A model generated the notes under the pieces. It made no database searches, was not told the DNA's origin, and saw only the letters and a list, made by a program, of their open reading frames with translations. This document shows, in pieces, positions 1-10,664 of a DNA stretch of 64,000 nt (its first letter is position 1; each line of letters begins with the position of its first letter). The position numbers were made by a program, and so were the translations under genes. Origin of the DNA: Nemophila menziesii (lineage: Eukaryota; Streptophyta; Magnoliopsida; Boraginales; Hydrophyllaceae); the NCBI GenBank assembly GCA_029959085.1, contig JARWIR010000039.1, forward strand, positions 2,604,001-2,668,000. The letters are read 5' to 3'.

Positions 1-1836
1 ATAAAAGCCAGCATGGCCTAGAAAACTCCTTACCCCTTTAACAGAAACAGGAGGGGGAAGAGTTTTAATTACCTCTATCTTTGCTCTATCAACCTCTAAA
101 CCAGCACTCGAAACTTTGTGACCCAGAACAATACCTTCGCGAACCATGAAATGACACTTCTCCCAGTTGAGCACCAAATCTGTTTCCTTGCATCTCACTA
201 ACACTTTCTCCAAGTTATCTAAACATATATCAAAATCATCACCAAACACGGAGAAATCATCCATAAACACTTCAAGGAAATTATCTATCATGTCCCAGAA
301 GATGGCCATCATACACCTTTGAAAAGTAGCGGGAGCGTTACACAACCCAAATGGCATTCTGCGATATGCAAAAGTACCAAATGGGCATGTAAAAGTAGTC
401 TTATGTTGATCTTCTGGAGCCACGTAAATCTGATTATACCCGGAGTAACCATCCAAGAAGCAATAGTACTCTCTTCCGGCTAATTTATCTAACATTTGAT
501 CGATGAAGGGCAAAGGGAAATGATCTTTTCTGGTGGCCTTGTTCAGCTTTCTGTAATCCATGCAAACTCTCCAACCTACTACCGTTCTTGAAGGAATCGC
601 TTCATTTTTGTCATTAAGAACTGTTGTCATTCCTCCTTTCTTTGGTACACACTGAACCGGACTCACCCATTCACTACTCGAGATGGGATAAATAATCCCC
701 GCATTTAAAAGCTTGATCACCTCTTTCTTCACCACATCCTTCATAGCTGGCATTAATCTTCTCTGACCTTCAACTGAGCGTGTATTAACATCTTCAAGTA
801 TGATTTTGTGTTGACAATAGGATGGACTAATGCCTTTGATGTCAGCGATTGTCCAACCTATTGCTTCTTTGTTGGCTCTCAACACACGCAACAGTTTATC
901 TTCTTGAGGACCTGTTAAATTAGCTGAAACAATAACAGGTAAAGTTTCATTAGTACCCAAATATGCATACCTCAAGTGTGCTGGCAATGGTTTTTCTTCC
1001 AATTCCGGAGGAGATTCAATTGAAGGCTTCTTTTTAGGAATAATCTCCCCCGGTTCTCTCACAGGTTCATAGGCAAGACGCCTATACTTCGGATTTTCAG
1101 AATTGAGAGCTGCCACTGTTTCGGTAAGCTCCTCCATCATCTTAGGTGAATCTAATGTTAAAGCAGCCTGCAAGATATCATCAAAATTTAAACAATTAAA
1201 TACCTCTTGCGATGCTTGCTCCACTACATCCATTCTGAAGCAATCTTCCTGAGAATCTGGGAATTTCATAGCTCGAAATACATTGAATTTTACTTCCTCG
1301 TCTTGTATCCTCATCGTTTATTTTCCATTTTCTACATCGATCAATGTTCTCCCTGTAGCTAGGAATGGTCTACCCAAAATAATGGGGACATTTCTATCTG
1401 CATTGTATTCAAGTATTACGAAATCAACAGGAAATATAAGCGTACCTACCTTAACAAGGACATCCTCAATGCGGCCTTCAGGATGAGGAAGAGACCTGTC
1501 CGCCATTTGAAAGACCATAGAGGTGGGTCTTGCATTTCCAATTTTAAGCTTATCAAAGATTGACTTGGGCATCAAATTGATGCTAGCCCCCAAATCACAT
1601 AACGCCTTTCCTTTCCATTCTTCTCCAATCGATATGGGAATCGTGAAACTCCCCGGATCAACTAACTTCGGAGGTAATTTACTCTGACAAATCGCACTAC
1701 ACTCTTCAGGAAGGCCAATCATTTCATTATCACAATAAGGCCTTTTATTAGTGAGGGCCCTCTTCAAGAATCTCGTGTACTTAGGAATATCTCGAATCGC
1801 CTCAAGTAACGGAATATTAATACTTAGACCCTTCAC
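1..1836 (-). pseudogene. Athila-like pol, 5' part (protease to reverse transcriptase), cut by window edge
   Basis: Minus-strand retrotransposon polyprotein, the unit-A-edge copy of the gene at 28940-32694. It begins with the gag/protease junction motif (LSINIPLLEAIRDIPKYTRF), continues through the aspartic protease (D-L-G-A-S active site, then ILGRPFLATGR) and enters reverse transcriptase, including the F-M-D-D catalytic box, before leaving the window. An in-frame TAA at 1318-1320, just after the protease, breaks the frame; the other two copies read through here. There is no true start: the frame opens at a GTG six bases from the LTR1 end, so the gag part is missing, not merely unannotated. 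Clearly a pseudogene. Confidence 0.93.
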
Positions 1837-2801
1837 TCTTGGTGTCGCCTAGGGTGTGATAAAAATAAGATCAATTTAAGTATGGAAAACTATGCACTCT
1901 CACCCTAGACAGGCACAGTACTGCAAGTATTACAGGAAGTATGCAAGTTTTAATGATAAGTAGAGTTCGTTCTCAGGGACTTAAGTGTGTTAATCGCGTG
2001 AGAATAAATAACGAGTAAAAGTAAATAATTAAAAGACAGAAAATAAAGCAAATAGAATTCGAGAATAAGAATTAAAACTAATAAAAACTAGGAAAATAAA
2101 GACAATAAAGTAAAAGATTAAGAATATGAGATGAGAAGTATAGCTTAGGTTTTGCTAGTATGCACTAATCCTTCTAATTCTATATATAAATCTAGTTCAT
2201 AAGGGAGAATATTAGCTCTTGGTAATACTTAGTCAGGATTCTGAATTCCCCAAGCTTAGACCTTGAGAGCGACTAAGGGCGCTACGTCACAACCAAGAAG
2301 TGATTTCAAATAGGGTTATCAAACGCCACTAAGGCCCTAAGCAAATACTGCAATCTTGGTGATACGGTGGTTAAAACAAACCCTAACGACTATCTAGTTA
2401 GAAGTATGTTTTGTCAAAACTGCTATCGACACTAGACATTATGTGGTGGTTCAATAGTTAAACACCCTGTCAAGGAGACCATCTAACTACTCTTAAAACA
2501 ATCCTAAAGTGATCAATTCTAGGAAAGACATTAAATCAAAACACATAAGCAAATATAAAGTAAGTAGCTAATATCAGATTAAAACATATACTTCCCAAAG
2601 AAACTTAGATAGAAGAATTAGAATTCATAGATTATACATATGCAAAACCCAAGCTATGGGAGGTTTAGTTCATACCTGATGGAAATAAACTAAAAGAAAT
2701 TACAAAAGACATCATCTTGCTCTCTACAATAAATTGGAAGAATAAAACCTTAAGAACTAATTACTATGAGGCAAGGATGATTTACAAGTGATATAAGGGT
2801 G

Positions 2802-2810
2802 TATTTATAG
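2802..2810 (-). promoter_or_regulatory. TATA box in LTR1 U3
   Basis: CTATAAATA on the minus strand, about 570 nt into the LTR, where the U3/R boundary of a plant LTR is expected. The orientation agrees with the minus-strand reading of E1. LTR2 has the same motif at 16841-16849. Confidence 0.6.
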
Positions 2811-3330
2811 GTGTTTAGAAGACCTAATTCTTTTTCTTGAGGAATAGTTAAGGTAATGGACTTCTAGCCCAACTCAAATTCGTATGGAAATAAAGATAAA
2901 CACTGCTGCACCGTTTTGAGTGTATCTTCTTCATTATTGGTCCGATTTTGCTCCACAAGATACCAAAAGAATCGCAACACAATTATCTAGGCCCCCTGTA
3001 AGGAAATTTCCAAATTCGGCCTATTTCTTAGGTAAAAACACCAATCTTTAGACGAGTGTGCAGAATCCCAGATTTAGGCAGCTTTTCCTTTTCCATCTTT
3101 TTAGCTTTTATTTCCTTTTCTCCAATTACCATGCTAATCTCTTCCCATAAGTTGTTGTCTTTGACTTGGACTCTAATTAATCTCCATAATTATCTTTAAA
3201 GCTACATACTAAATAAACAATTAAACCCAATATGCTCTAAAAATATTATTTCTACAAATCAAGACACAAAATAGGAAAGTGCACTAAAACTCAAGAAAAT
3301 CGACATTATTGACTTCTAAAACACTAAAAA

Positions 3331-3376
3331 TGATGTCTCATCCTAACATAAATCTATCACAAATGAGGAGACATCA
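3331..3376 (-). repeat. 46-bp terminal hairpin of LTR1
   Basis: The first nine bases of the LTR (TGATGTCTC on the minus strand) recur inverted at its 46th base. The terminus can fold into a stem-loop. The same 46-bp spacing is present in LTR2 and in the divergent LTR3. Confidence 0.8.
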
Positions 3377-3412
3377 AGACCCCCAACTCAAAGTTGTATC
3401 GTCCCGATACAA
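3377..3412 (-). promoter_or_regulatory. Polypurine tract and adjacent hairpin of E1
   Basis: The minus strand reads TTTGAGTTGGGGGTCT immediately before the LTR start, a typical plus-strand priming tract. Just upstream lies a perfect 8-bp stem with a 3-nt loop (TTGTATCG/CGATACAA at 3394-3412). E3 has the same hairpin with a different stem sequence. Confidence 0.75.
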
Positions 3413-5018
3413 TAAAGATAAAAACATAGGGAAGTCTAGAAATACACACTTATAAAATTCTCAACACAAGGGAAAAAGCATAGCAAAATATATAGAATAA
3501 ACCTAAAGCACATAACTCAGAAAATTTCATGCAATAATATTCATAAACTACATACCTGTATACTTCTCATATCCACAGTCAACACGGCTTGAATTCAAGA
3601 TCAGATTAGTTTCGCAATGTAAGAAGGATTGGGACTTTACTCAGTTCCCCGAGAGAGCTATAGATTGTTCATCGATTTTCACTAGTTTCAAATGTCCACT
3701 TAACTAATCTCTAATGGCTCAATTACCTCTCAATTACATAACAAAGAATCACAAGGTCTTTAAGGTTGTAATGTAGGCTTAGGGACGGTATGATCATATA
3801 TTTGGATAATTTGGAGTGAGCTTTTGGCTCTCTCCTCACTAGCCATCAACGAATCGCCCTAGAGCTTGAGTTACTCTCATAAAACGTTTCTCACTCAACC
3901 CAATGAATTCCTTGATGCACAATTTAGCATCCCCAATAACCCAATTAAAGCTTTAGATGTTCACTTAAAAATCCACTTTGCCGGTCCGAATATATATATT
4001 TTCTTTTCTTTTCAAATCAATTTTCTTTTATAGCTATGACTCTCTTTTTAATGATGAGATATCAAGCTAATTTCTCATATATATATTTTAATGCCCTTAT
4101 TGGCAAAATTAGCTCGAAGCTTCTTTTTCATTCACTATTACCCCGGCAAAGGGTTACAATAAGAATCTGTGAATCATCATCAATATAAAGCACAAAGCAC
4201 AATAATAAGCTCAAAAATCCCAACAAAATATCAATTCCCATAATGGTGGACCCACCACCCCAAACTCAAGCTCTAAAACAACTGTCTAAGTATCGCGATT
4301 CGAGTGCGGGTCATATGGAAAAGTCCTAAAATCTAAAGGATATGGCTTATAACGTGGTTTAATCAAAAGGCTTTAGAAAGGCTAGAAGGGGCTAAGAAGG
4401 ATATAGCATATAAACTCAAAAATCACAAGGTGAGAAGGTATAAAAAGGCTTCAAAGGCTTAAAAATATGAAAGAACCGCCTTGATCACTTTCTACACTAT
4501 GTAATTTAGAAAATTTCTTACCTTTAGCACTTTCACCAAATGATTTTTTAACTAGTTTGGATCTCACGGCCTACACACTTCTCAAGGTTCCCTGAGATCG
4601 AACATACTTTCTATCGCATTGCTCACTAATCTTTTCTTTACTGTCAACGTGTGTTTTCCTGCAAATACTCAAAGCATACAAATACATAGCTCATAAATAT
4701 ATCACTTACTATCATTAATCTTCTGAGCTTATGCTTTCAAGCTATTAAACACACTCTACATCTAAATCCCATGTATCAAAAATTTTAATTTCACCCAAAA
4801 AACAGAAAAATGGAGATGAGAGACAACGAGATGAGAGACAACGAATCCCCACAAAAAAACAGAAAAATGGAGATGAGAGACAACGAATCCCCACACCCCC
4901 AACTCAAAAATGAGCCGTGTCCCCACGACTCGAAAAAGACTCGACAAACAGAAATTAAAATTAGCAGATAGGCATATTTACATAAATGATAAGGAAGAAA
5001 GAGAACATACTCTCGAGG
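3413..5018 (-). other. E1 3' non-coding region between env-position ORF and LTR
   Basis: About 1.6 kb with no supportable ORF. It holds blocks also conserved in E2 and E3: a GTGAGCTTTTGGCTCTCTCC block near 3820, CCGGCAAAGGGTTACAA near 4143, and GTGCGGGTCATATGG near 4305. A repeat of the PPT-like CCAAACTCAAGCTC motif lies near 4258. An 8-bp hairpin (4912-4931, one mismatch) sits near the ORF stop. A local tandem duplication of the ATGGAGATGAGAGACAACGA segment (4801-4893) is specific to E1. Confidence 0.6.
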
Positions 5019-6203
5019 CTATTGCCTCGCATCATTGATATCCAAGGTTGGAATTGCTGGACCTTTCGTTAATTGCTTAAGGAGTTTCATGATGTGCACT
5101 TGATTAGCGTTGATTTGTGCCACATCATTGACTAAGGAAGTTTGAGCTGCTTCAAAATTCGTTAAACGCTCCTCTATCTTCTCTTGCCAATTTTCCTCCT
5201 TTTCTTCCTTCGAGACTTGAGTAGAACCCGCTCTTCGAAGACTTTCTTTGATCCACGCATTATCAATATAACTCATCTTAAATTCGAGTTTCTCTTCGTC
5301 ACCCAATGTAACATTCGCTTTTCGCACAAGACACGTGATCATAGTTGGAAATTTAACATTATAAACTGATTTAGGAGAGACCGAAAATCGTATCACCTCC
5401 TCATAGATCAACTGTGCCACATCAACTTCTTCTCCTCTCAAAATACAGTCCAACGGTAGCGCGTTCTTCATAGTCACATCCAAAGTTCGTGAGTTTCCAA
5501 AGACATTAGGAATAAGGAAATTGTGCCAAATTCTTGCATCTGCTTGAAGATATTTGTAAGGCCAAGGTGCCTTCAATTCTCCATTATGTGATTGCACTTT
5601 CTCCTTGTCTAAAACATGCTCAAAAAGTAATTCCTCATCAAAGATTTTTCGTTTAGCAACTGCTTCTTCAAATTTGCAAAAACCTTTCAGTTTCTTAAAC
5701 TTGAAGTGGTTTCTAATCTCCTCAACTGTGAAAGGAACTAACTTTCCTCTAATCGGAACACAATTACTATCTTGGCTAAAGAGGCCTAGATAGTACTCCA
5801 AAACTAATTCAGGACATAATTCAGAACGGCTTACCATGAACGTAGACCAACCCAATTTCTCACCAAGCTCAAAGAATCTCTTGTATTCTCCATCTCTAAT
5901 TTCTTCCTTGAATACTTTCTCATAAGCAAAAGGTAGTTCTCTTAATTGTTTCTCTGCAGAAATCTTCAGAGCTCTTGAAGTATCTACTTTCTCTATAGGT
6001 ATAAGATCTTGTTGAGGTTGAGTTGTTTTCTTTGCATAATAATAAAGCTTTTTACCATTACTATCATACGAAGGTATCCCACTCTTTTCTACTTTCTCTT
6101 TACCCTTTGATTTAGAACTAGCACTTTTCTCAATTGATTTCTTCTTGTTTAAATCCAATCTCTTGTTACTCTTCACCTCCCTCTTGTTAGTTCTATTAGT
6201 CAT
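5019..6203 (-). CDS. E1 env-position ORF with putative plant transposon domain
   Basis: A 394-residue protein encoded where Athila elements carry their env-like gene, downstream of pol. The N-terminal ~90 residues are lysine-rich and low complexity. Residues ~105-300 carry a conserved core (FFELGEKLGWSTF, then ELCPELVLEYYLGLF, then VPFTVEEIRNHFKF), which resembles the 'putative plant transposon protein' family known as PF20167. The last ~55 residues look like a coiled coil. No signal peptide or membrane segment is visible, so 'env' describes position only. The start is the ATG at 6203, supported by the same MTNRT start in E2 and E3; an in-frame TTG two codons upstream is not credible. This is the only copy of the three families with an unbroken frame. 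Its leader contains the GAA/TTC tract. Confidence 0.75.
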   Translation of the reverse strand: MTNRTNKREVKSNKRLDLNKKKSIEKSASSKSKGKEKVEKSGIPSYDSNGKKLYYYAKKTTQPQQDLIPIEKVDTSRALKISAEKQLRELPFAYEKVFKEEIRDGEYKRFFELGEKLGWSTFMVSRSELCPELVLEYYLGLFSQDSNCVPIRGKLVPFTVEEIRNHFKFKKLKGFCKFEEAVAKRKIFDEELLFEHVLDKEKVQSHNGELKAPWPYKYLQADARIWHNFLIPNVFGNSRTLDVTMKNALPLDCILRGEEVDVAQLIYEEVIRFSVSPKSVYNVKFPTMITCLVRKANVTLGDEEKLEFKMSYIDNAWIKESLRRAGSTQVSKEEKEENWQEKIEERLTNFEAAQTSLVNDVAQINANQVHIMKLLKQLTKGPAIPTLDINDARQ

Positions 6204-6246
6204 CTTCAATTAACCCCCAGCTCAAAGCTTTACCTTCTTCAGCTTT

Positions 6247-6440
6247 AGAAGAAGAAGAAGAAGATGAAGAAGAAGAAGAAGAAGAAGAAGAAGAAGAAGA
6301 AAAAGAAGAAGAAGAAGAAGAAGAAGAAGAAGAAGAAGAAGAAGAAGAAGAAGAAGAAGAAGAAGAAGAAGAAGAAGAAGAAGAAGAAGAAGAAGAAGAA
6401 GAAGAAGAAGAAGAAGAAGAAGAAGAAGAAGAAGAAGAAG
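6247..6440. repeat. (GAA)n microsatellite, ~194 bp
   Basis: Nearly pure GAA on the plus strand with two interruptions near its left end; TTC on the sense strand of E1. It lies just upstream of the env-position ATG, inside what should be the 5' leader. E1/E2 homology ends at about 6240, so the tract also marks the truncation point of E1. The unit B tract is about 125 bp. Confidence 0.95.
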
Positions 6441-6719
6441 GTAAAAATAATGGTGAAAATAGGTGGTCGGGGATATGAATGTAATCTATGAATAAATAAG
6501 GGAGGGAAAATAAAGTGAATGGTGAGAAACAAATAGAATATAAAAGAAAATAGAATTGTAAAAATTTAAATAATAAATAAGGGGATAATTATGTTTATCT
6601 GTTAAAAAATTATAATATACGAAAAATGCATTACATAGTCTTGAATTGTACTTGTAACCTAAATAAATTGAATAGACTTTGGTTCATAAATAATGTGAAC
6701 ATGTGGTTGCTGTCGTTTT

Positions 6720-7010
6720 TAGACCATATGGACATATAATGTCGTTTTGATAGACAACATGATATCTGGTTTAGTAGAACTCAATAAAAAATAATTTTTA
6801 TATATAAACATAAAGAAAACCTAATCCTTCACTACTGTTTTTATCAACCCATTTTATATATTCCTTCAACATCGCCTCCTTTTCCCACTCAATGAAAACA
6901 CATCCCACTCTGTCTTCTCTTAATCCCTATGTCTTTTTCCTTAATAAACCTCCCTATTAAACGTACATTTACGACTAAATACTTGAATCGTAAGATCAAA
7001 GAGTTGCAAT
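6720..7010 (+). repeat. Diverged direct repeat, copy 1 (TATA plus leader-like)
   Basis: Shares blocks with 9225-9560 in the same order: a TTTTATATATAAACATAAA segment, then a CT-rich stretch with CATCGCCTCC, then TTAAACGT...ACGACTAAATACTTGAATCG. A TATA motif followed by a pyrimidine-rich leader suggests a duplicated plant promoter. Copy 2 lies upstream of the Agenet fragment. Confidence 0.5.
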
Positions 7011-7989
7011 AGTTATATTCCTCACTGATCTAAATTTTTTATTATTCATCTCATTTTTTGATACCCCTTTACTTTCAACAAATTCTCTCTTGCTAATTTA
7101 TCGTTGATTAGAGTTCGGGTCCAAAACCACAAAGGTGGTGCATTTAATCACAAAACGGAGAGGGGTCCAATTTTGTAAAGGTATATTTAATTTTTTGTCA
7201 ATAAACATAAAAATTTAATTTGATTTAGTGGTTAAACTACTCCTTGTTCATGTATGCATTTATTTTTTGTTCAGATTCTAAATAGTTTTACCACAAATAT
7301 TTTTTCCATCTTTTTATTTGTGTTATGGAATTTATGTGTCTATGAAAAAAATATTTTTTCATGAGCTATCTTACTTTATCACATTGGTGATTTTTCTATA
7401 TGTCTAGAAACAAAATGAAACTTTTTCCATGTATCTTATAATATATAGAAATTGTAGAGTGTGTAGTAGCTAAAAAAATTATTTACATAAAAAAATTATT
7501 TATTAGCCAGAAGTATTATAATGTTACTTAAATGGGTTCTACATTTTTTTCATTTTAGGAAGCCTACTTGGTCGGTTCGATTATATAGTGAAAAAAATTG
7601 TATATTGGTTTTTTTGTTTTCATAGTTTTTTTTTCTTTTTTTGTTTATAAGTTCGATTTTTGTCAGATTTCAGTCACACCATCAACGTTGATTGTTTATG
7701 GTTTCCTTCTTTAAGTATTATATGGAATTGAAAGACATGACTTTGTCTTTTTTCAGGGGCTTGCTATTTTATATAGATGTAGAATCTTTTTTGTATTGCA
7801 TAATTGGTCATTTATTACAATTGGCAATATACTTACGAATATTTGGTATGTTAAATTGTTTTATTTGTTGTATTACTCTTTTGTAGAGTATATTTACTTA
7901 AAAATTGATGTAGTTGTTAAGGGTTGTCTTGTATTTTAAATTAATTAAAAAATTATTATATGTTTAAGTTATTATATGATATGGTTAGC

Positions 7990-8255
7990 AAAAGTTCCCT
8001 GAACTATAAACCATTTTACATTTAGCTCATCGAATTTCAAAATTCCCAAATGGACTTCCTCATTTTTGTACCGTTACATAAAACATTGCAAATATATTTG
8101 GGGACCAAATCAGTAAAATAGGATAGTTGAAGGACCATTTGGGGAACTTTAAAATGTAACATTTGATGTGGGGACTCCTAATGATAAAAAATAACGTCGG
8201 GGACAATCCAATGACTAGACCAAATATTGACATTGTTAAGGGGCATTTGGGTATT
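7990..8255. repeat. Degenerate MITE-like segment
   Basis: Contains the alternating 'agttccctgaactat ... accatttggggaacttt' phrasing common in short plant repeats, with weak inverted similarity between its ends. Exact termini and target-site duplication are not clear. Its copy is at 38779-39045. Confidence 0.3.
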
Positions 8256-8860
8256 TATCTCTTATATTATATTACGTTAATTATTAATTCAATTTTATAT
8301 TTATCAAATTTAAATTTGATTTAGTTTTCTCCAAAATGCAGTACAGTATAGTTGCAGAACGATGGTACGATTGTTGATCATGACATTTCAAAAGTATTTA
8401 AAGGTAAGAATATCAAGATAAATATAACCTTCTATTTTTATTACTTAAAACTCCATTTATTATTATCCACTTTTCCATTCACAAGTTTAGCTTCAATACC
8501 TTGGTCTAATCTACCATTTGCATATGGTGATGTATATAAAGGTTTTCTATTAAAATATCATTATAGCCATGATTGTACCATTTAAGAAAGAAAGGTTCCA
8601 ACTTAACGATTTAGTTTATCAAAATGATTCCAAATCAACCATTCATTTAGTTAACTGTTAAAAAGTTTCATTTTTTTGTCAAAGTTATAAAATATGTTTT
8701 CGTAAACATACGAATCATGTATATGTAATGGTATAAGGGTCGGTTTTCATTTATTTATTTTAGCCCCTAGTAAATTTTTAAATTGTTAAGCCCAAAATCC
8801 TCAACTGTATTTAGAAAATATTAAGTATTTCCACAATTTTTTTTACTTCTCACTAACAAT

Positions 8861-9017
8861 ATGGTCGATTTGGAAACATGTGGATAAAATAATGGTCAGT
8901 TTAGAACCATTATGATAAACTAGTGGTCGATTTGAAACTAGTTTGATAAACTAATGGTCGATTCAAAACCATTTTTATATACTTATGGTTCATTTGGAAC
9001 ATTTATTAGTCAAGTGG
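8861..9017 (+). repeat. ~31-bp minisatellite, about five degenerate units
   Basis: Each unit starts TGGTCGATTT or a close variant (TGGTCAGTTT, TGGTCGATTC, GGTTCATTTGG) at about 31-bp spacing, and often ends GATAAACTA. Its copy is at 39650-39806. Confidence 0.7.
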
Positions 9018-9224
9018 TCCAAATAAGACTGCTAAGATAGTTTAATGCCCCACAAAAATATAGGCCCAAATGATTAATATTTTTATTTATTTAAAATCAA
9101 TGACAGTTGATAATTTATTAAATTATTCATATCAATACTGAATTTAGTCAAAATTGATGAAAGAAAACTTTGACATGTGTGATTTTTTGTCATAACTCTT
9201 ATCGAATTTATACTTATGTTTTAT

Positions 9225-9560
9225 TTAGACTAGAGGGGACATAGAATGTACACGATTAGAACACATAATATCATTTTTGTAGATCATGTGATATTTTGTG
9301 TACTTAACTCAACAACAAATAATTCTTATATATAAACATAAAAACCTCTAATATTTTATTATTCATTTACTATCCCATTTTCTACTCTACTTCGGCAACG
9401 TCTCCTTTCTCCTTCTATGACAATGTACACCGAAGATATAATACATCGTTCAAAACTTCTCCTATGCCATATTTTCATGTTTTCCTTTTTTTCCAACACT
9501 AAATCTCCCTTTTAAACGTCATTTCTACGTATAAATCTTTCAATCGTAGTTCTCAACTAT
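9225..9560 (+). repeat. Diverged direct repeat, copy 2 (TATA plus leader-like)
   Basis: Partner of 6720-7010. It contains TTATATATAAACATAAA near 9329, then a CT-rich leader, then TTTAAACGTCATTTCTACG. It lies about 230 bp upstream of the Agenet fragment and could be that gene's former promoter. Confidence 0.5.
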
Positions 9561-9789
9561 TTATAAATATTTGAATCTTCATCTCCTTTGCCAGACTTTC
9601 TTAATCTGAATATTTATTTTTATTTTTGTAGATTTTATGATGAATTAAATTTTGAACATATGTAGTTTTGTGTATGTGCATATAGATAAACTAAAGTGAA
9701 TTTTTTATATTTAGCTCAACATCAGACAGAGCAAAACAGAGATGAAGATGATAATTATACAAATATTGCTAAGGTAGTTATTGCTTGAT

Positions 9790-10140
9790 ATCATCCACTA
9801 CAGCCAAGGGAAACTACTCGGACCTTTAACTCAATAAAAAAGTGAAATCCTTCCAAAATGATGGATGGTGGGAAGGCTTCATATTCACAGTTTTCCTACA
9901 AGACGGTAGAAGTGATAGAGAAGTTGGTGGGGCGAAGTACATGGTATACTTTGAGTTCTCCATGGAATATATTAGTTTTTAGGAGATTGAGCTATACCTG
10001 CATCGCGAGTTTGCGGGAAATGGGTTCCACGTATGGAGTACCCCCAACTGTTACACTCAATCCTACATGAATGAACCCCCCACAAACCGTCTCCTACCCC
10101 ATAGTTTTCTTCATCTCCGGATGGAGTGTAAATTAGGGTG
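9790..10140 (+). pseudogene. Agenet/Tudor-like domain gene fragment
   Basis: In two frames the plus strand gives an Agenet pattern: PLQPRETTRTF, then (after a frame change near 9842) SFQNDGWWEGF, then KYMVYFEFS, then IELYLHREF. This matches the family arrangement of an R-P-x-P-P start, a ND-G-W-W-x-G core, a YxVYF strand and an L-R-x-H-x-x-W end. Agenet domains in plants occur in chromatin- and RNA-associated proteins. An in-frame TAG before EIELYL, the frame change and terminal stops show it is dead. Unit B keeps the same lesions, so it was already broken before the tandem amplification. It may be a captured gene fragment or the remnant of a resident gene. Confidence 0.6.
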
Positions 10141-10444
10141 GTGCAGCTGTCCTAGAGGATGAGGATGATGTAACATCACCACCATTGTGTTTGTGTATTT
10201 GACTGGAAAAAGATGTATTTTTACCAGTTAATGCGAAAAGATTGCCGAAAGCCAGTAGCACTCAGTTGATAGTTGTCATTAAGAAGCAACTTTGATCTTT
10301 AACCCGTTCTCTAGACATTTATATTGTATATCCAATTTCTAGCTTATTACTAATAATTGTATGAAAAAGAATTTTTTTTAACTAAAGTCGATAGAACTGG
10401 TGTATATATGATTTAATAAATTATTATATAAAATTATGAGGATT

Positions 10445-10446
<2 letters not shown>

Positions 10447-10511
<65 letters not shown>
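10447..10511. repeat. (AT)n microsatellite, 65 bp
   Basis: Pure alternating AT. The unit B allele is only 21 bp (41236-41256). It lies between the Agenet fragment and the SUVH-like exon. Confidence 0.95.
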
Positions 10512-10512
<1 letters not shown>

Positions 10513-10664
10513 TTGTTTCTTTTTTTCGAATTTACTATTTTGCGTTGACATAATTTGGAGTTTCCATATGTGTTTTAATTTAATGTTTTTTGGTAATTTA
10601 AAAATAATGGTTGAGGAGCTCTTTTATTTAATTGATGTTTATTGACTTCTTTTAATACCTTCAG

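Larger units (their letters stand above)
1843..3376 (-). repeat. LTR1, 3' LTR of E1 (unit A)
   Basis: 1,534-bp LTR on the minus strand. It starts TGATGTCTCC (3376) directly after a G-rich polypurine tract and ends in CA (TG at 1843 on the plus strand). Homology with LTR2 starts exactly at this TG. It is not the 5' LTR of the adjacent pol, because no tRNA primer-binding site follows it and only six bases separate it from coding sequence. LTR1 and LTR2 are near relatives; LTR3 is a different family sharing mainly the terminal bases. Confidence 0.87.
1843..6440 (-). mobile_element. E1: 5'-truncated Athila-like LTR retrotransposon (unit A)
   Basis: Reading the minus strand, the order is env-position ORF (6203 to 5019), non-coding 3' region, polypurine tract, then a complete 3' LTR (3376 to 1843). 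The upstream side stops at the GAA tract; gag, pol and the 5' LTR are absent. The LTR outer end abuts the gag/protease border of E3 pol. The close relative E2 begins its LTR with the same TGTCGCCTAGGG but has a different flank, which fixes the LTR edge. Target-site duplication cannot be tested because the other end is lost. Confidence 0.85.
6441..8860. other. AT-rich non-coding DNA, left part of the 9.4-kb host-like block
   Basis: No convincing gene: the frames here give only short hydrophobic peptides from AT-rich sequence. Two things stand out and are listed separately: a segment near 6720-7010 repeated in diverged form at 9225-9560, and a MITE-like stretch at 7990-8255. Just right of the GAA tract the minus strand remains pyrimidine-rich, possibly part of the E1 ORF leader. 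Confidence 0.5.

Noticed and set aside
5184..5793. Plus-strand open frames inside the env-position gene
   Set aside because: Antisense shadows that recur in every copy and track the sense protein's codons.
6245..6532. Poly-Phe and poly-Lys open frames over the GAA tract
   Set aside because: Translations of a microsatellite on either strand, with no independent coding evidence.
7692..7886. 64-codon hydrophobic frame, and 8352-8585
   Set aside because: AT-rich translation with no family resemblance; substitutions between units are not biased to silent sites as far as I can see.
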